Positions 25,423 through 34,652 of a stretch of 64,000 nucleotides of DNA are shown here, in pieces. The stretch comes from Bombella favorum (lineage in GTDB: Bacteria; Pseudomonadota; Alphaproteobacteria; Acetobacterales; Acetobacteraceae): assembly GCF_014048475.1 (NCBI RefSeq), contig NZ_NWUS01000002.1, positions 186,001-250,000 on the forward strand, read 5' to 3'. The translations under genes were made by a program, and so were the position numbers. Every line of letters starts with the position of its first letter. Position 1 is the stretch's first letter. A model generated the notes under the pieces. That model was not told where the DNA came from. It searched no databases and was given only the letters and a program-made list of their open reading frames with translations.

Positions 25423-27180
25423 ATGGCAGGTGTGTTCAATGCACTTACGACGGCTGTCAGCGGTATCAATGCCCAGTCAGACGCCTTTACCAACCTGAGT
25501 AACAATATCGCCAACAGCCAGACAGTCGGTTACAAAGCCAACACGACATCCTTTGCCGACTTCGTGGCTGGCAACATCACAGGCAATTCGGCCTCGCAGG
25601 CGGAGTCCAACACGGTTCAGGCCATTACCGTCCAGCATGTCGACAATTCTGGGACAGCCACCAGCAGCAGCAATGGTCTGGCCATGGATATTTCTGGCAG
25701 CGGCATGTTCGTTACCTCCAAACCGACAGGTGCCGGTACAGCCAATGCAGGCGCAACCAACTTCTCCGAGCAGAAATTCTACACGCGGAATGGTGATTTC
25801 CAGCAGGATAAAAAGGGCTATCTCGTCAACACATCTGGATATTATCTGGATGGCTATATGGCAGACTCAACAGGAACGCTGAGCAATATTCTCACCCCCA
25901 TTAATGTCAGCAACATCGGGTTCAAACCGACAGCCACCACAACCATGACCCTGAATGCGGCTGTCGGAAAGCTACCTGCGGACTCCACAAATTACACACC
26001 ACAGAGCTATACGACAGCCCCCACCACGACATACGACTCTAGCTCCAACCCGCATAAAATTGCCGTGCAATGGCAGGAGAGCGATACCAACCCGCTTATC
26101 TGGAATGTCTCTGCCTATGATGCTGATGGCAACGGCACTGTTGCACCGAACAGCTATCAGGTAGCTTTCGACCACTCTGGTGCTTTATCTTCCATCACCG
26201 ACCTACAAACGGGTAAGACTGTTGGGTCCTCCACCTCTGGCTCCGCTGCGGAAATCCCCATCACCGCCCATTATGCGAATAATGAAGAGCAGACCATGAC
26301 GCTCTCCCTCGGTACGATTGGCGGTACCAGCGGCACCACTATGGTAACCTCCAACAATTCTGCAGCTCCCAATCAGGCTAATCCCCTTACCCTGTCCGGT
26401 ACAAAACTGACCATGAGCCCGACCACTCTCGGAACCTCCACGGACAGTCAGCAAAGCTATATGAGTTCCCCGCTGACCATCAGCAGTAAGGACAAAAACG
26501 GAACAACCACCAACACGCCTGTTTCCGTTAAATGGACCCAGACAGCCGCCTCCCCGCCTACATGGTCCGTACAGGCTGTTAACCCCTATGACAGCTCCGC
26601 CACATCTGCGGTCCAAGCGGACAAAGTTCATTCTGTCGTCTTCAACAAGGATGGCAGCATGCAGAGCTTTGACGGCCAAGCCGTTACCAAGGGCAATCCT
26701 GTCACGGCAAATCTGACCATCAATGGCAACAATTACAGCCTGGACCTCTCTAATGCGTCCCTGACAACTGGCACATCCACAGGGGCCGATACCAGTGCCC
26801 TGACCAATGACAGCATTACCTCAGGCACCTACAAAGGCGCAGAGATTGAAAGCGATGGCTCTGTCATGGCGCAGTTTGACAACGGATACAGCCAGCTCAT
26901 TGGCAAGGTAGCCCTGACGAACTTCAACAACGTCAATGGGCTTCAGGCTGTGGATGGCCAGGCTTATCTTGCGACCGCACGGTCCGGCACACCCAAGACT
27001 GGTCTTGTTGGGGAGAACGGAACCGGGTCTCTTGCCGTTGGGTATGTAGAATCCTCTACAACGAACCTGACAGGCGATCTCTCGGCCCTTATCGTGGCGC
27101 AGGAGGCTTACAGTGCTAATACAAAGACCGTGACAACAGCGGATAATCTGCTTCAACAAACCATCGCTATGAAGCAATAA
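25423..27180 (+). CDS. flgE: FlgE flagellar hook protein
   Basis: Hook subunit, 585 residues. It has the conserved N-terminus (FNALTTAVSGINAQSDAFTN followed by LSNNIANSQTVGYKA), a Thr/Ser/Asn-rich variable middle and the C-terminal ALIVAQEAYSANTKTVTTAD helix typical of axial proteins. CAAGGAT precedes the ATG. It is longer than enteric FlgE, with the extra length in the central surface domains. A strong terminator follows. Confidence 0.94.
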   Translation: MAGVFNALTTAVSGINAQSDAFTNLSNNIANSQTVGYKANTTSFADFVAGNITGNSASQAESNTVQAITVQHVDNSGTATSSSNGLAMDISGSGMFVTSKPTGAGTANAGATNFSEQKFYTRNGDFQQDKKGYLVNTSGYYLDGYMADSTGTLSNILTPINVSNIGFKPTATTTMTLNAAVGKLPADSTNYTPQSYTTAPTTTYDSSSNPHKIAVQWQESDTNPLIWNVSAYDADGNGTVAPNSYQVAFDHSGALSSITDLQTGKTVGSSTSGSAAEIPITAHYANNEEQTMTLSLGTIGGTSGTTMVTSNNSAAPNQANPLTLSGTKLTMSPTTLGTSTDSQQSYMSSPLTISSKDKNGTTTNTPVSVKWTQTAASPPTWSVQAVNPYDSSATSAVQADKVHSVVFNKDGSMQSFDGQAVTKGNPVTANLTINGNNYSLDLSNASLTTGTSTGADTSALTNDSITSGTYKGAEIESDGSVMAQFDNGYSQLIGKVALTNFNNVNGLQAVDGQAYLATARSGTPKTGLVGENGTGSLAVGYVESSTTNLTGDLSALIVAQEAYSANTKTVTTADNLLQQTIAMKQ

Positions 27181-27204
27181 AATCCTAGAAACATCCCATA
27201 AACT

Positions 27205-27249
27205 AAAGGGCGCAGAGGTATATAACATCCTCTGCGCCCTTTCGCTTTT
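27205..27249. terminator. Strong bidirectional rho-independent terminator
   Basis: AAAGGGCGCAGAGG (27205-27218) pairs perfectly with CCTCTGCGCCCTTT (27229-27242) around a 10-base AT loop, followed by CGCTTTT. It sits between flgE and the convergent MucR-like gene and should end both transcripts. Confidence 0.92.
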
Positions 27250-27285
27250 ATAGCCCCACACACCTCATATGCCCATTAGGCGGCA

Positions 27286-27996
27286 TCAAGCCTTGATGCG
27301 AGAGCGGCCTTTCTTCCCACGGTCATAATGACCCAGCCCGGTTCTGGAGGCCTCCAGCTTCTTCATCGTAGAATAGCTCTCACAAGCCATGGGATAGTCC
27401 GGTGATAGCCCCCAATAAACACGGTAACCATCAGGGCTCTGCCGATGCTGCCGTTCAATATGACGCTTCAGCATGCTGAAGGCCCCGCCACAATGCAGAC
27501 AGATGATCTCATCACTAAAAACGGAATCTTCCGGTGCACAATAAGGCTCGCTCCGGTCTGCAATCCACTGGCCGGGCTTTTCTTTCACTTCCGGGGACAT
27601 ACCCTGCACGAAGTGGCTACCAAGCCCGCTCATGCCATAGCTTTCCTGCTGCGGCAAGCGAGCTGGGAGCCCAGTGAACGACTGGTTGCTACCTTCCTTC
27701 TCGGAAACCAGACCAGCTTCCATCTTACGAGCAAGAGCAGCGATCTCATCGGCTGCACTGGCCATATCATGAATGATGCCAACATCTGCAAGACCAGACA
27801 GGACATTCAATACCGCACCAGCCCGTTCGGGATAATGCTGGGATAGTGCCAAAAGAGTTTCTGTCATTACACGCAGACGATCCGCCTGACCGACAATATC
27901 ACTCAATGTCTGGGATGACGAAAATTCTTGCTGGAACCGTGAGAGAAGACGCCCGATCCCTTTCTCAATGAACGTACTTGCTGATTGTAATGTCAT
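27286..27996 (-). CDS. MucR/Ros-family zinc-finger regulator with long N-terminal extension
   Basis: DNA-binding regulator of 236 residues. The C-terminal third matches MucR/Ros: VFSDEIICLHCGGAF, a zinc finger with C166, C169, H179 and H184, then GYRVYWGLSPDYPMACESYS. MucR proteins regulate flagellar, exopolysaccharide and cell-cycle genes in alphaproteobacteria (known). The first 155 residues are an extra helical region not seen in ordinary MucR of about 140 residues. It may add a signal-sensing or oligomerising role. GGAGAAGGGAG lies upstream. It may control this flagellar locus, which is inference. Confidence 0.85.
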   Translation of the reverse strand: MTLQSASTFIEKGIGRLLSRFQQEFSSSQTLSDIVGQADRLRVMTETLLALSQHYPERAGAVLNVLSGLADVGIIHDMASAADEIAALARKMEAGLVSEKEGSNQSFTGLPARLPQQESYGMSGLGSHFVQGMSPEVKEKPGQWIADRSEPYCAPEDSVFSDEIICLHCGGAFSMLKRHIERQHRQSPDGYRVYWGLSPDYPMACESYSTMKKLEASRTGLGHYDRGKKGRSRIKA

Positions 27997-28330
27997 ATCC
28001 CACTCCCTTCTCCGGCCTACGCCTTGCGCTACATTAAATGATTGTTGCGCCCTTGCCTATAAGACCTTTTTCAAGGCCATTGCTCTAATAAAAGCAAGCT
28101 GATCCCAGTTCAAACAGACAAAGCCCATCAATCTGATAAGCATGACCATACTGCAGGAAAAAGCCAAAAAAATGGCCAACATGACCATTTCTTGAAAATA
28201 GCCTTCAAAAAAATAAAGCCCACCGGAAACACTCTCGGCGGGCCTACTTCTAACATCCTAAAAAGACGGGATTGTCATAACTATCCAACAGCATAGTCGC
28301 CTGACTACCCTTATAAAGGCAAAGGCAAGG
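27997..28330. other. Gene-free region with minus-strand terminator
   Basis: About 330 bases with no gene seen. It probably contains the promoter of the MucR-like gene near its right-hand start and ends with the terminator of the leftward small genes. No repeat or RNA gene was recognised. Confidence 0.4.
28209..28243 (-). terminator. Rho-independent terminator of the leftward small genes
   Basis: Read on the minus strand, GCCCGCCG and CGGTGGGC form an 8-bp stem with one mismatch around a 10-base loop (28218-28243), followed by TTTATTTTTTT. The position fits the end of the transcript carrying the 28331-28639 gene. Confidence 0.75.
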
Positions 28331-28639
28331 TCATTCCAACATGCTATCCCCGCTGAATGCCACCATACCAGCCATACCTAAACCGATATTTAGGGCGAGT
28401 TCGTAAAGACTTCTGTCCTGTCCACACCCTGTAGGGCAAAGCGTGGGGGGGCCGCAACGCCTCATCATTCTGCCTTGCCTATAAGCAGAATCTACCATGC
28501 TACCTTCAGCGAGCGCACGTATATCGGAAAGGAAATCCTTCATGCGTCCTTCCGTTTCCGTAGGACAGAAAGAACCAGCTATACGATGCATTAGGCAATC
28601 CTTCTCTAAAATTTTGTCATGGTAGACATCTGCCCTCAT
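28331..28639 (-). CDS. Small hypothetical protein, unknown function
   Basis: A 102-residue product, not recognised. It has a Cys cluster (RCGPPTLCPTGCGQD) and a hydrophobic stretch near the C-terminus (LALNIGLGMAGMVAF). Support for it being real: GAGGA six bases before the ATG at 28639 and a good minus-strand terminator about 90 bases after the stop. Close Cys residues might bind metal (speculative). A tiny upstream frame ends one base before its start. Confidence 0.5.
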   Translation of the reverse strand: MRADVYHDKILEKDCLMHRIAGSFCPTETEGRMKDFLSDIRALAEGSMVDSAYRQGRMMRRCGPPTLCPTGCGQDRSLYELALNIGLGMAGMVAFSGDSMLE

Positions 28640-28640
28640 A

Positions 28641-28751
28641 TCACGTCCTCACGAACCCGGTATACAGGCCAATCATGTCGTAAAGTGCGTAGAAAGCAAT
28701 CAGAAAGCTTTCCACATAAAGCGTTCTGACGGGCCCCATGTAGCACAGCAT
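28641..28751 (-). CDS. Possible micro-ORF upstream of the small hypothetical gene
   Basis: A roughly 36-codon frame (starts at 28751 or 28739 possible; open up to 28826). It encodes a hydrophobic peptide with TLYVESFLIAFYALYDMIGL. AAGG lies before the start. Its stop is one base before the next ATG, which could allow coupled translation. It could equally be a leader with no function. Confidence 0.25.
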   Translation of the reverse strand: MLCYMGPVRTLYVESFLIAFYALYDMIGLYTGFVRT

Positions 28752-28921
28752 CCTTAAATATATCTTAAATACCCGACACCAGTGGAAAACTTTTACGGTT
28801 ATTAAAGGATATAACAAAAACAACATCTCTGTTTTCTAGCATTTAATACTTCATGCATATCATATCATGACAAGATCATAACTTAACTGCCAACCTGTTC
28901 ACGCGATGCAGGAAATATAAC

Positions 28922-29344
28922 ATGAACTGTCTCAAACGCTCGGCCATCACCATTAGTCTTCTTGCTATAACCTGTGGCATGTCTCTACCAGCCAAGGCAC
29001 ATGGCTTTTATGGTGGCAGTGAATATCTGCTCAACCCACCGCCGCCGCCGCCGCCACCCATGAGAGAGTTCACCCATCTTCCACCGCCACCACCGCCGCC
29101 GCCATCCTTCACAAATACATGGCAGCAGGACCGATACCGCCAAAATGACAAGCCAGCCCCATGGGCAGCCCCACTCTGGGGAAACTATCAGGACCCACGC
29201 TTTTCCAGTCAGAATGGCTGGGATGAACCTGCTTTCGTTCCGTGGAACACCTATATCCAGACACAAGCCCCCTATCCTGGTATGACCTACCCTCCAGCAC
29301 CACCAAGCCGGAGCTGTGTCGATCAGAACTGCACTGGCCCCTGA
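28922..29344 (+). CDS. Secreted proline-rich protein, unknown function
   Basis: A 140-residue product with a signal peptide (ITISLLAITCGMSLPAKA, cleavage near AKA-H). The mature part has two runs of eight prolines encoded mainly by CCG/CCA codons, then a Trp/Pro-rich tail ending with two cysteines (SCVDQNC). Such proteins are often low-complexity envelope or surface proteins. Function unknown. It is followed by the UDP-galactopyranose mutase gene 12 bases later. Confidence 0.65.
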   Translation: MNCLKRSAITISLLAITCGMSLPAKAHGFYGGSEYLLNPPPPPPPPMREFTHLPPPPPPPPSFTNTWQQDRYRQNDKPAPWAAPLWGNYQDPRFSSQNGWDEPAFVPWNTYIQTQAPYPGMTYPPAPPSRSCVDQNCTGP

Positions 29345-29356
29345 GCTCATCCTGCC

Positions 29357-30511
29357 ATGCATTTCTGTATTGTCGGAGCCGGCTTCAGCGGAGCCGTTAC
29401 GGCCCGCCATCTGGCTGAACGAGGCCATCGCATCACCGTCATTGATGAACGCGCGCATTGCGGGGGTAACTGCCACACAGCACGGGACCCGCAGACGGGC
29501 ATCATGCTCCATCACTATGGGCCTCACATATTCCACACAGCGCAGGAAAACGTCTGGCAGTATGTGCAGCGTTTCGGGAAATTTGCGCCCTACATCAACC
29601 GGGTAAAGGCCATCAGTCAGGGCCGGGTCTATACCCTGCCCATCACCTTACTGACCATCAATCAGTTTTTCGGCCGGACCATGCACCCCGCAGAAGCACG
29701 GGAATTCATTCACCAACAGGCTGTGCAGGACATTACGACCCCCCGCAATTTTGAGGAGCAGGCCCTCCATATGATCGGCCCTGCCCTCTATGAAGCCTTC
29801 TTTAAAGGCTACACAACCAAACAATGGGGTCTTCCACCAACCGACCTGCCGGCGGCCATCCTGAAACGGCTACCCGTGCGGTTCAATTACGATGACAACT
29901 ATTTCAGCCATCCTTATCAGGGCATCCCAATAGAAGGCTACACCGCCCTTATAGAATCCATCCTTACCCACCCCCACATCACCGTGAGACTAGACACGGC
30001 CTTCGAGACATTCCGGAATCAGAATAATTTAGACCACATAATCTATACCGGCCCGCTGGATCGCTACTTCCGATTCTGTCATGGCCGCCTCGGCTATCGC
30101 ACGCTGGATTTTGAACGCATTGATGCAGAAGGAGATTATCAGGGAACAGCCGTTATCAACTACTGTGATGCCACCACCCCCTATACCCGCATCAGCGAGC
30201 ATAAGCACTTCGCCCCTTGGGAAGCGTCACTCTTCAGCAAAACAGTCTGTTTCCGTGAGTATAGCCGCCTAGCCGGGCCGGAGGACACACCCTATTATCC
30301 CATCCGCTTGGCCCGGGAAACAACCATGCTAGACCGCTATGTCCGCACAGCCATGGTCACCAGAAACGTCTCTTTCCTCGGCCGACTAGGCACTTATCGT
30401 TATCTGGACATGGATGTCACCATCGGCGAGGCATTGGAGGCTTGCACCATCATGGACCAGCACCTCGCCTTGGGCAAACCACTCCCCGTCTTCTTCACCG
30501 ACCCGCATTGA
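29357..30511 (+). CDS. glf: UDP-galactopyranose mutase
   Basis: Flavoenzyme converting UDP-galactopyranose to UDP-galactofuranose, the donor of galactofuranose in glycans. The 384-residue product begins with the FAD dinucleotide motif CIVGAGFSGAVTARHLAERG. It also has DERAHCGGNCHTA, HHYGPHIFHT, GYTTKQWGL, RFNYDDNYFSHPYQGIP, and a late VTIGEALEA segment, all family signatures. There is no obvious ribosome site, so translation may be coupled to the Pro-rich gene. Its presence inside a flagellar locus suggests a role in filament or surface glycan synthesis (inference). Confidence 0.95.
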   Translation: MHFCIVGAGFSGAVTARHLAERGHRITVIDERAHCGGNCHTARDPQTGIMLHHYGPHIFHTAQENVWQYVQRFGKFAPYINRVKAISQGRVYTLPITLLTINQFFGRTMHPAEAREFIHQQAVQDITTPRNFEEQALHMIGPALYEAFFKGYTTKQWGLPPTDLPAAILKRLPVRFNYDDNYFSHPYQGIPIEGYTALIESILTHPHITVRLDTAFETFRNQNNLDHIIYTGPLDRYFRFCHGRLGYRTLDFERIDAEGDYQGTAVINYCDATTPYTRISEHKHFAPWEASLFSKTVCFREYSRLAGPEDTPYYPIRLARETTMLDRYVRTAMVTRNVSFLGRLGTYRYLDMDVTIGEALEACTIMDQHLALGKPLPVFFTDPH

Positions 30512-30531
30512 GGCTCATCGATGAACGGCAG

Positions 30532-30903
30532 TCAGCCTTCGCTAATGGCCATTTCCAGCCCTTCTAGCACGTTACGGGCTGTATCTATCAATGGCGCAAG
30601 GCTGAGGGTGGGGTCCAGTATTGCCCTTATGCCGTACCTCTGCGCCTGATCAGCCATCCGAGCAAACAGCAGTCTATCTTCTGTCTCAACCATGCCAGCC
30701 TCCACAGCATTAGCCCGCTGGATCAGCGACCAGAGACGCTGGTTTTTGGCAAGGGCCTGATTCCGCTGGATGACATCCGTCTCATGCGCCGCACTTTCCA
30801 ATGTGGCAATCAACCGCCGGAAACATTCGGCATCCGCCTCCCTGTCCGACAGAGACGAACTAGCCGCCAAGCGGTAAGCGTTCATGGCATTATTCTGATA
30901 CAT
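30532..30903 (-). CDS. flaF: FlaF flagellar biosynthesis regulator
   Basis: Alphaproteobacterial protein of 123 residues needed for flagellin secretion or translation. It starts YQNNAMNAYRLAASSSLSDR and contains DADAECFRRLIATLE-type and LAKNQRLWSLI segments, with a helical C-terminus, as in FlaF. GAGGGGGAAAT precedes the ATG. The partner gene flbT and the flagellin genes are not in this window. It is downstream of flgD on the same strand. Confidence 0.85.
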   Translation of the reverse strand: MYQNNAMNAYRLAASSSLSDREADAECFRRLIATLESAAHETDVIQRNQALAKNQRLWSLIQRANAVEAGMVETEDRLLFARMADQAQRYGIRAILDPTLSLAPLIDTARNVLEGLEMAISEG

Positions 30904-30994
30904 ATTTCCCCCTCACAACCTCCCTATCCATCGTACAGGCAGCCATCACGCCACGACTGCCTGTTTTGAACCACCATGCCGTGTCAGATAGTTA

Positions 30995-31720
30995 TCAGCT
31001 GGTAGATTGCACGTTGGACAGCGGAATCTCCGCATCACCCATCACCACATTCATCCCGGAACTGCCCTTCTTCATGCCCGTAACCGTACCCCGAACCGTA
31101 AAGGGAACATCCGCCGTATTGCCACGGCCATCCACACTCTTCACAGCGACACTGTAAGCACCATCGCTCAGAGATGTACCGTTGTCATCCTTGCCATCCC
31201 AGTTCCAAGAGGTCTGACCGTTATTCGCCCGCACCACATCGTGATAGACCACCTGCCCAGCACTGTTCGCCACGGAGATACCAACCATCTGCCCAGCCCC
31301 AGCCTGGAAGGACAGACCCGCAGACCCAGACTGCAATGGCAATGTAGAGCCAGACACACTGACCTGACGCCCCACCAGCCCTTTATCCTGCGTTAGCTGG
31401 GCAGTTTCATTCAGAGAGATAAGCGTATTGAGGTTGCTGTTAGTCTGCACCTGCTGTTCCACACTGGAGAACTGAGCCAGCTGTGCCGCCATGTTTTCCG
31501 TATTCATCGGGCTGCTAGGGTCCTGATGCTTTAACTGGGCCGTAAGCAGAGTCAGAAAGTTGTTTTCATTCTTTGCCATGGAGGCAAAAGCACCTTCCGT
31601 ACTCCCCGCAGCTGAGCCACTTTGCCCTGCAGTGGAGAGAGAGGACGCCCCGCTACGAGCGGCACTATCCGTTGCCTGCTGCAAGGCCAGAAGATTGCTG
31701 GAAGACAGTGAATTGACCAT
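30995..31720 (-). CDS. flgD: FlgD hook cap (scaffold) protein
   Basis: Caps the growing hook, 241 residues. NNFLTLLTAQLKHQDPSSPM followed by NTENMAAQLAQFSSVEQQVQ is diagnostic, and the C-terminal half has the WNWDGKDDNGTSLSDGAYSV fold of FlgD. ATG 31720 has GGAGGGAGA upstream. The frame continues further upstream, but there it reads an arginine-rich shadow of fliK. It begins 25 bases after the fliK stop. Confidence 0.95.
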   Translation of the reverse strand: MVNSLSSSNLLALQQATDSAARSGASSLSTAGQSGSAAGSTEGAFASMAKNENNFLTLLTAQLKHQDPSSPMNTENMAAQLAQFSSVEQQVQTNSNLNTLISLNETAQLTQDKGLVGRQVSVSGSTLPLQSGSAGLSFQAGAGQMVGISVANSAGQVVYHDVVRANNGQTSWNWDGKDDNGTSLSDGAYSVAVKSVDGRGNTADVPFTVRGTVTGMKKGSSGMNVVMGDAEIPLSNVQSTS

Positions 31721-31745
31721 GAGACTCTCCCTCCGAGATCGTGTG

Positions 31746-33695
31746 TCAGACTGAAATATTGAGATGGCCCGTGCGGACGGACCGAGTTGTGGCCGGGGCG
31801 GCGACATCGTCCCCCTCTGCCCGAACAAACGGCTCCTGCTGTAACGGAGCAGAGAGATCACGCCCCTGCCGGGAACGCTGATCCTGCTGCCTGCCACTCT
31901 CCCCACCAGCAAAGAAGCCTCCCTCCTGCTGGAAGGAAGACTGACCGGTATGCTGCCCCGATGCCTGATAGCCCCCCTGCCCCTGATGCTGCGATGTGTT
32001 CCGGTCCTGCCCCCCGGCCATGTGGCCTGCATCGGCAGGAAGGACATCAATCTTCATAAGACCAGCATGCAGACCGGCTTCATCCAACTGTCTGGCCAGA
32101 ACATGATGTGTCTTCTGAAGTGCCTCGGTCGTGCCATCATCCTGCCCCTGCAGGGAAAGGGCAGACATACCCGCCGCCGAACGGTCCAGCTGAACATGAA
32201 CTGAGGTTGAATCCGCCGTCATGACCGTCATGGTCAGTGTTCCGGCCTGTCCAACTGCGGCACGCCCAGTCAGCACCCCCGCAGCGGAACTCCCCTGCAA
32301 GACAGACAGGCCCGTTTCCGTAGCTGTCTGCCGTGTCTCGGACGTTACGACACCAGCCGTCCCGCCATGTGCTTCCGACTGTATAAGGCGACCTTCAGAT
32401 GATGTCACAAGGCCAGCAAAAGATGAGAGATTACCCGGCATGTCCTGCCCGCTATCTCCAGCAGAAGCGTCCGTGTTCACAGTACCGCCATGCCCGGCCA
32501 TACCCTGCTCACTACCAGACCTTCCTTGATCCCCACTCCCTGCCAAAGAAGGCTCCGGCTCTTTGGAAGACGCCTTCACCATGAGGCTAAAAAGGCTATC
32601 TGGCTGCCCTTCCGGCCCGTTACGGGTATCATCCTGACGAGATGTGGCAGATGCACCATTCACCATAAATGCCGAAACAGGCAAAATGCCTGCCGTGCTG
32701 GGCTGAAAACTCATCGTCTGCACGGTAGGGAATGTCCGGTCCTTCATGGCCTGTGTAGCCGACATCGCTGTAGCAGGAGCCTGAGCGGCCTGTTGCGACG
32801 CCATCAGAGTCGTTTCGGTCTGCCTCTCACCGGTGGCATGACCAGATGACACATTGCCATAACCTATGGGCTGCTGCTGACTATGAGAGGAGGCCCCCTC
32901 CATTGCGCCAGCGATAAACGACGTCATTGCGGATGTTGGAGCTGTTGCAGCACTTCCCACCGTGCCCATAGACAACAAAGCTTGGGACAAATGGCTTGTA
33001 GTGGACGATGCCGACATAGCCGTGGCACTAGCGGTTGCCTGCGTCGAGTTTCCCGCTAAAGCATTCCCCGTCAGGGCCATGCCCAGACCTGCACGAGAAA
33101 ACTGATCATTATGGCTCAGGGCCTCTATCGACCCCGCATTAGAAAACGCCATCGCCATCCCCGTTCCGCCAGTCTGAGAAGACTCCAACGCACCAGACGA
33201 TGAAACCTGAACCGGCTGCGGCGATGCCATGAGAGCCGCCAGAGACAGGGCCTGCATGTTCAGAGATGCGGCGGTCGCTGCATCATGATCCTGCGGGCTG
33301 TTCTGTTCCTGCTGCTCAGCAGCATGAGGATCAGCACCCGCCTTTTCATCCTCCGTTTTTTCTTCCTCTGCCCGGCTCACTCCGACGGAGGATAAACCAG
33401 CCGCCTTATCCTGTGCTTCTACAGCAGAATGTGACGCATCATCTGGCCGCCCTGTGCTCTTTGCCGGCTCATCAGTCCCTTTTTTCTCCGGCACTGTATC
33501 CCGCCCGCTTTCAGCTGGTGAGGATATATTTGCTTCACTATGATCGGACGGGGCCTGATCCGCCAGAACGCCGGCAAAGTTCTTCCCGGATGAAGAACGC
33601 ACGCTCCCTCTACCAGCAGGCATGGTCGTTGAAGAACGGCCCGTGCTAGCGGTGGGCAAAGGGAGAGTTGAGAGTGAAGGACGGGGCATTACCAT
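31746..33695 (-). CDS. fliK: FliK-like hook-length control protein
   Basis: Measures hook length and triggers the FlhB switch. The 649-residue product is mostly low-complexity Ala/Ser/Gln/Gly-rich sequence, as expected of FliK rulers. A conserved-type C-terminal domain follows (LTMTVMTADSTSVHVQLDRS and ALQKTHHVLARQLDEAGLHA followed by GLMKIDVL), then a Gln-rich tail. Identification rests on that C-terminus and on position next to flgD. It is longer than enteric FliK (about 400 residues). Confidence 0.85.
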   Translation of the reverse strand: MVMPRPSLSTLPLPTASTGRSSTTMPAGRGSVRSSSGKNFAGVLADQAPSDHSEANISSPAESGRDTVPEKKGTDEPAKSTGRPDDASHSAVEAQDKAAGLSSVGVSRAEEEKTEDEKAGADPHAAEQQEQNSPQDHDAATAASLNMQALSLAALMASPQPVQVSSSGALESSQTGGTGMAMAFSNAGSIEALSHNDQFSRAGLGMALTGNALAGNSTQATASATAMSASSTTSHLSQALLSMGTVGSAATAPTSAMTSFIAGAMEGASSHSQQQPIGYGNVSSGHATGERQTETTLMASQQAAQAPATAMSATQAMKDRTFPTVQTMSFQPSTAGILPVSAFMVNGASATSRQDDTRNGPEGQPDSLFSLMVKASSKEPEPSLAGSGDQGRSGSEQGMAGHGGTVNTDASAGDSGQDMPGNLSSFAGLVTSSEGRLIQSEAHGGTAGVVTSETRQTATETGLSVLQGSSAAGVLTGRAAVGQAGTLTMTVMTADSTSVHVQLDRSAAGMSALSLQGQDDGTTEALQKTHHVLARQLDEAGLHAGLMKIDVLPADAGHMAGGQDRNTSQHQGQGGYQASGQHTGQSSFQQEGGFFAGGESGRQQDQRSRQGRDLSAPLQQEPFVRAEGDDVAAPATTRSVRTGHLNISV

Positions 33696-33731
33696 GGCGT
33701 TCTCACATTCATTCGGGCAGCATCATGTCTG

Positions 33732-34592
33732 TTAGGTCAGTTCACTCAACATGCTGTCGACTGCAGCAAAATCGGGCATAAATTCTTCGGGAATCTCCTT
33801 CCGGCCGATCTCGATACAAACCTGCGGAGGCTGCCCCTGAAGATACGCCACCAACACGGTGCGGATCGTCTCATAATAACGATTATCCATCTTCACGATG
33901 GCCCCCATCCGTGCGGCCAGAGGCCCCACGACACCATAAGCCAGCAGCACCCCAAGGAAGGTTCCCACAAGAGCCCCAGCGATCATTTCACCCAGAACGG
34001 CAGGCGGCTTACTGATGGCAGCCATGGTTTTCACCACCCCTAGAACCGCCGCCACAATACCCAGAGCAGGCAGCGCATCGGAAATACCGGAGAATGATTC
34101 CGCGATGTGCAAATCCTCATGCAGGTTCTTCTTCAGCTCCCGCCCCATAATCTCATCCAGCTGGTGGCTTTCATCCAAATTCATGCTGATGAGCCGCAAA
34201 TAATCGCAGATCATGTCGCGGGTTTTCTCATCCTGCTTGATCCGCGGTGAGGTCGCAAAAATGCTGCTTTCCTGCGGCTCCTCAAAGTCATTTTCCAAAG
34301 AGGCAATGCCCTTCATATTGGCTTGCCGTAGGAGGCGGTACATCAATGCCAGGAGGTCCATGTAACTCTGCTGGCTGTGGCGAGGCCCCTTCACAACCAA
34401 CATCAGATACCCGAAGACCGACTTTAATGCGGCCATGCTGTTGCTCATCACAAACACGCCCACGGCGGCCCCGAGAATGGTCAACAGCTCAAACGGCATA
34501 GATGCCAGCAAAGGGGCCAGCGCACCGCCTGAGGCCGCAAAGGAACCAAACACGCAAAGCAGTGCAAAAATCAGTCCACCGATATACAGCAT
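33732..34592 (-). CDS. motA: MotA flagellar stator protein
   Basis: Proton-channel stator subunit, 286 residues, four transmembrane helices. Contains the cytoplasmic loop and the conserved PALGIVAAVLGVVKTM and GEMIAGALVGTFLGVLLAYG helices. GAGAGAGGA lies upstream. It follows motB by 60 bases and precedes fliK by 36, all leftward. Confidence 0.95.
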   Translation of the reverse strand: MLYIGGLIFALLCVFGSFAASGGALAPLLASMPFELLTILGAAVGVFVMSNSMAALKSVFGYLMLVVKGPRHSQQSYMDLLALMYRLLRQANMKGIASLENDFEEPQESSIFATSPRIKQDEKTRDMICDYLRLISMNLDESHQLDEIMGRELKKNLHEDLHIAESFSGISDALPALGIVAAVLGVVKTMAAISKPPAVLGEMIAGALVGTFLGVLLAYGVVGPLAARMGAIVKMDNRYYETIRTVLVAYLQGQPPQVCIEIGRKEIPEEFMPDFAAVDSMLSELT

Positions 34593-34652
34593 CCTATCGT
34601 TCCTCTCTCAAAACGGCTTTGGGACCGCTTTTCTTCTTCCCATCCTGTATTG

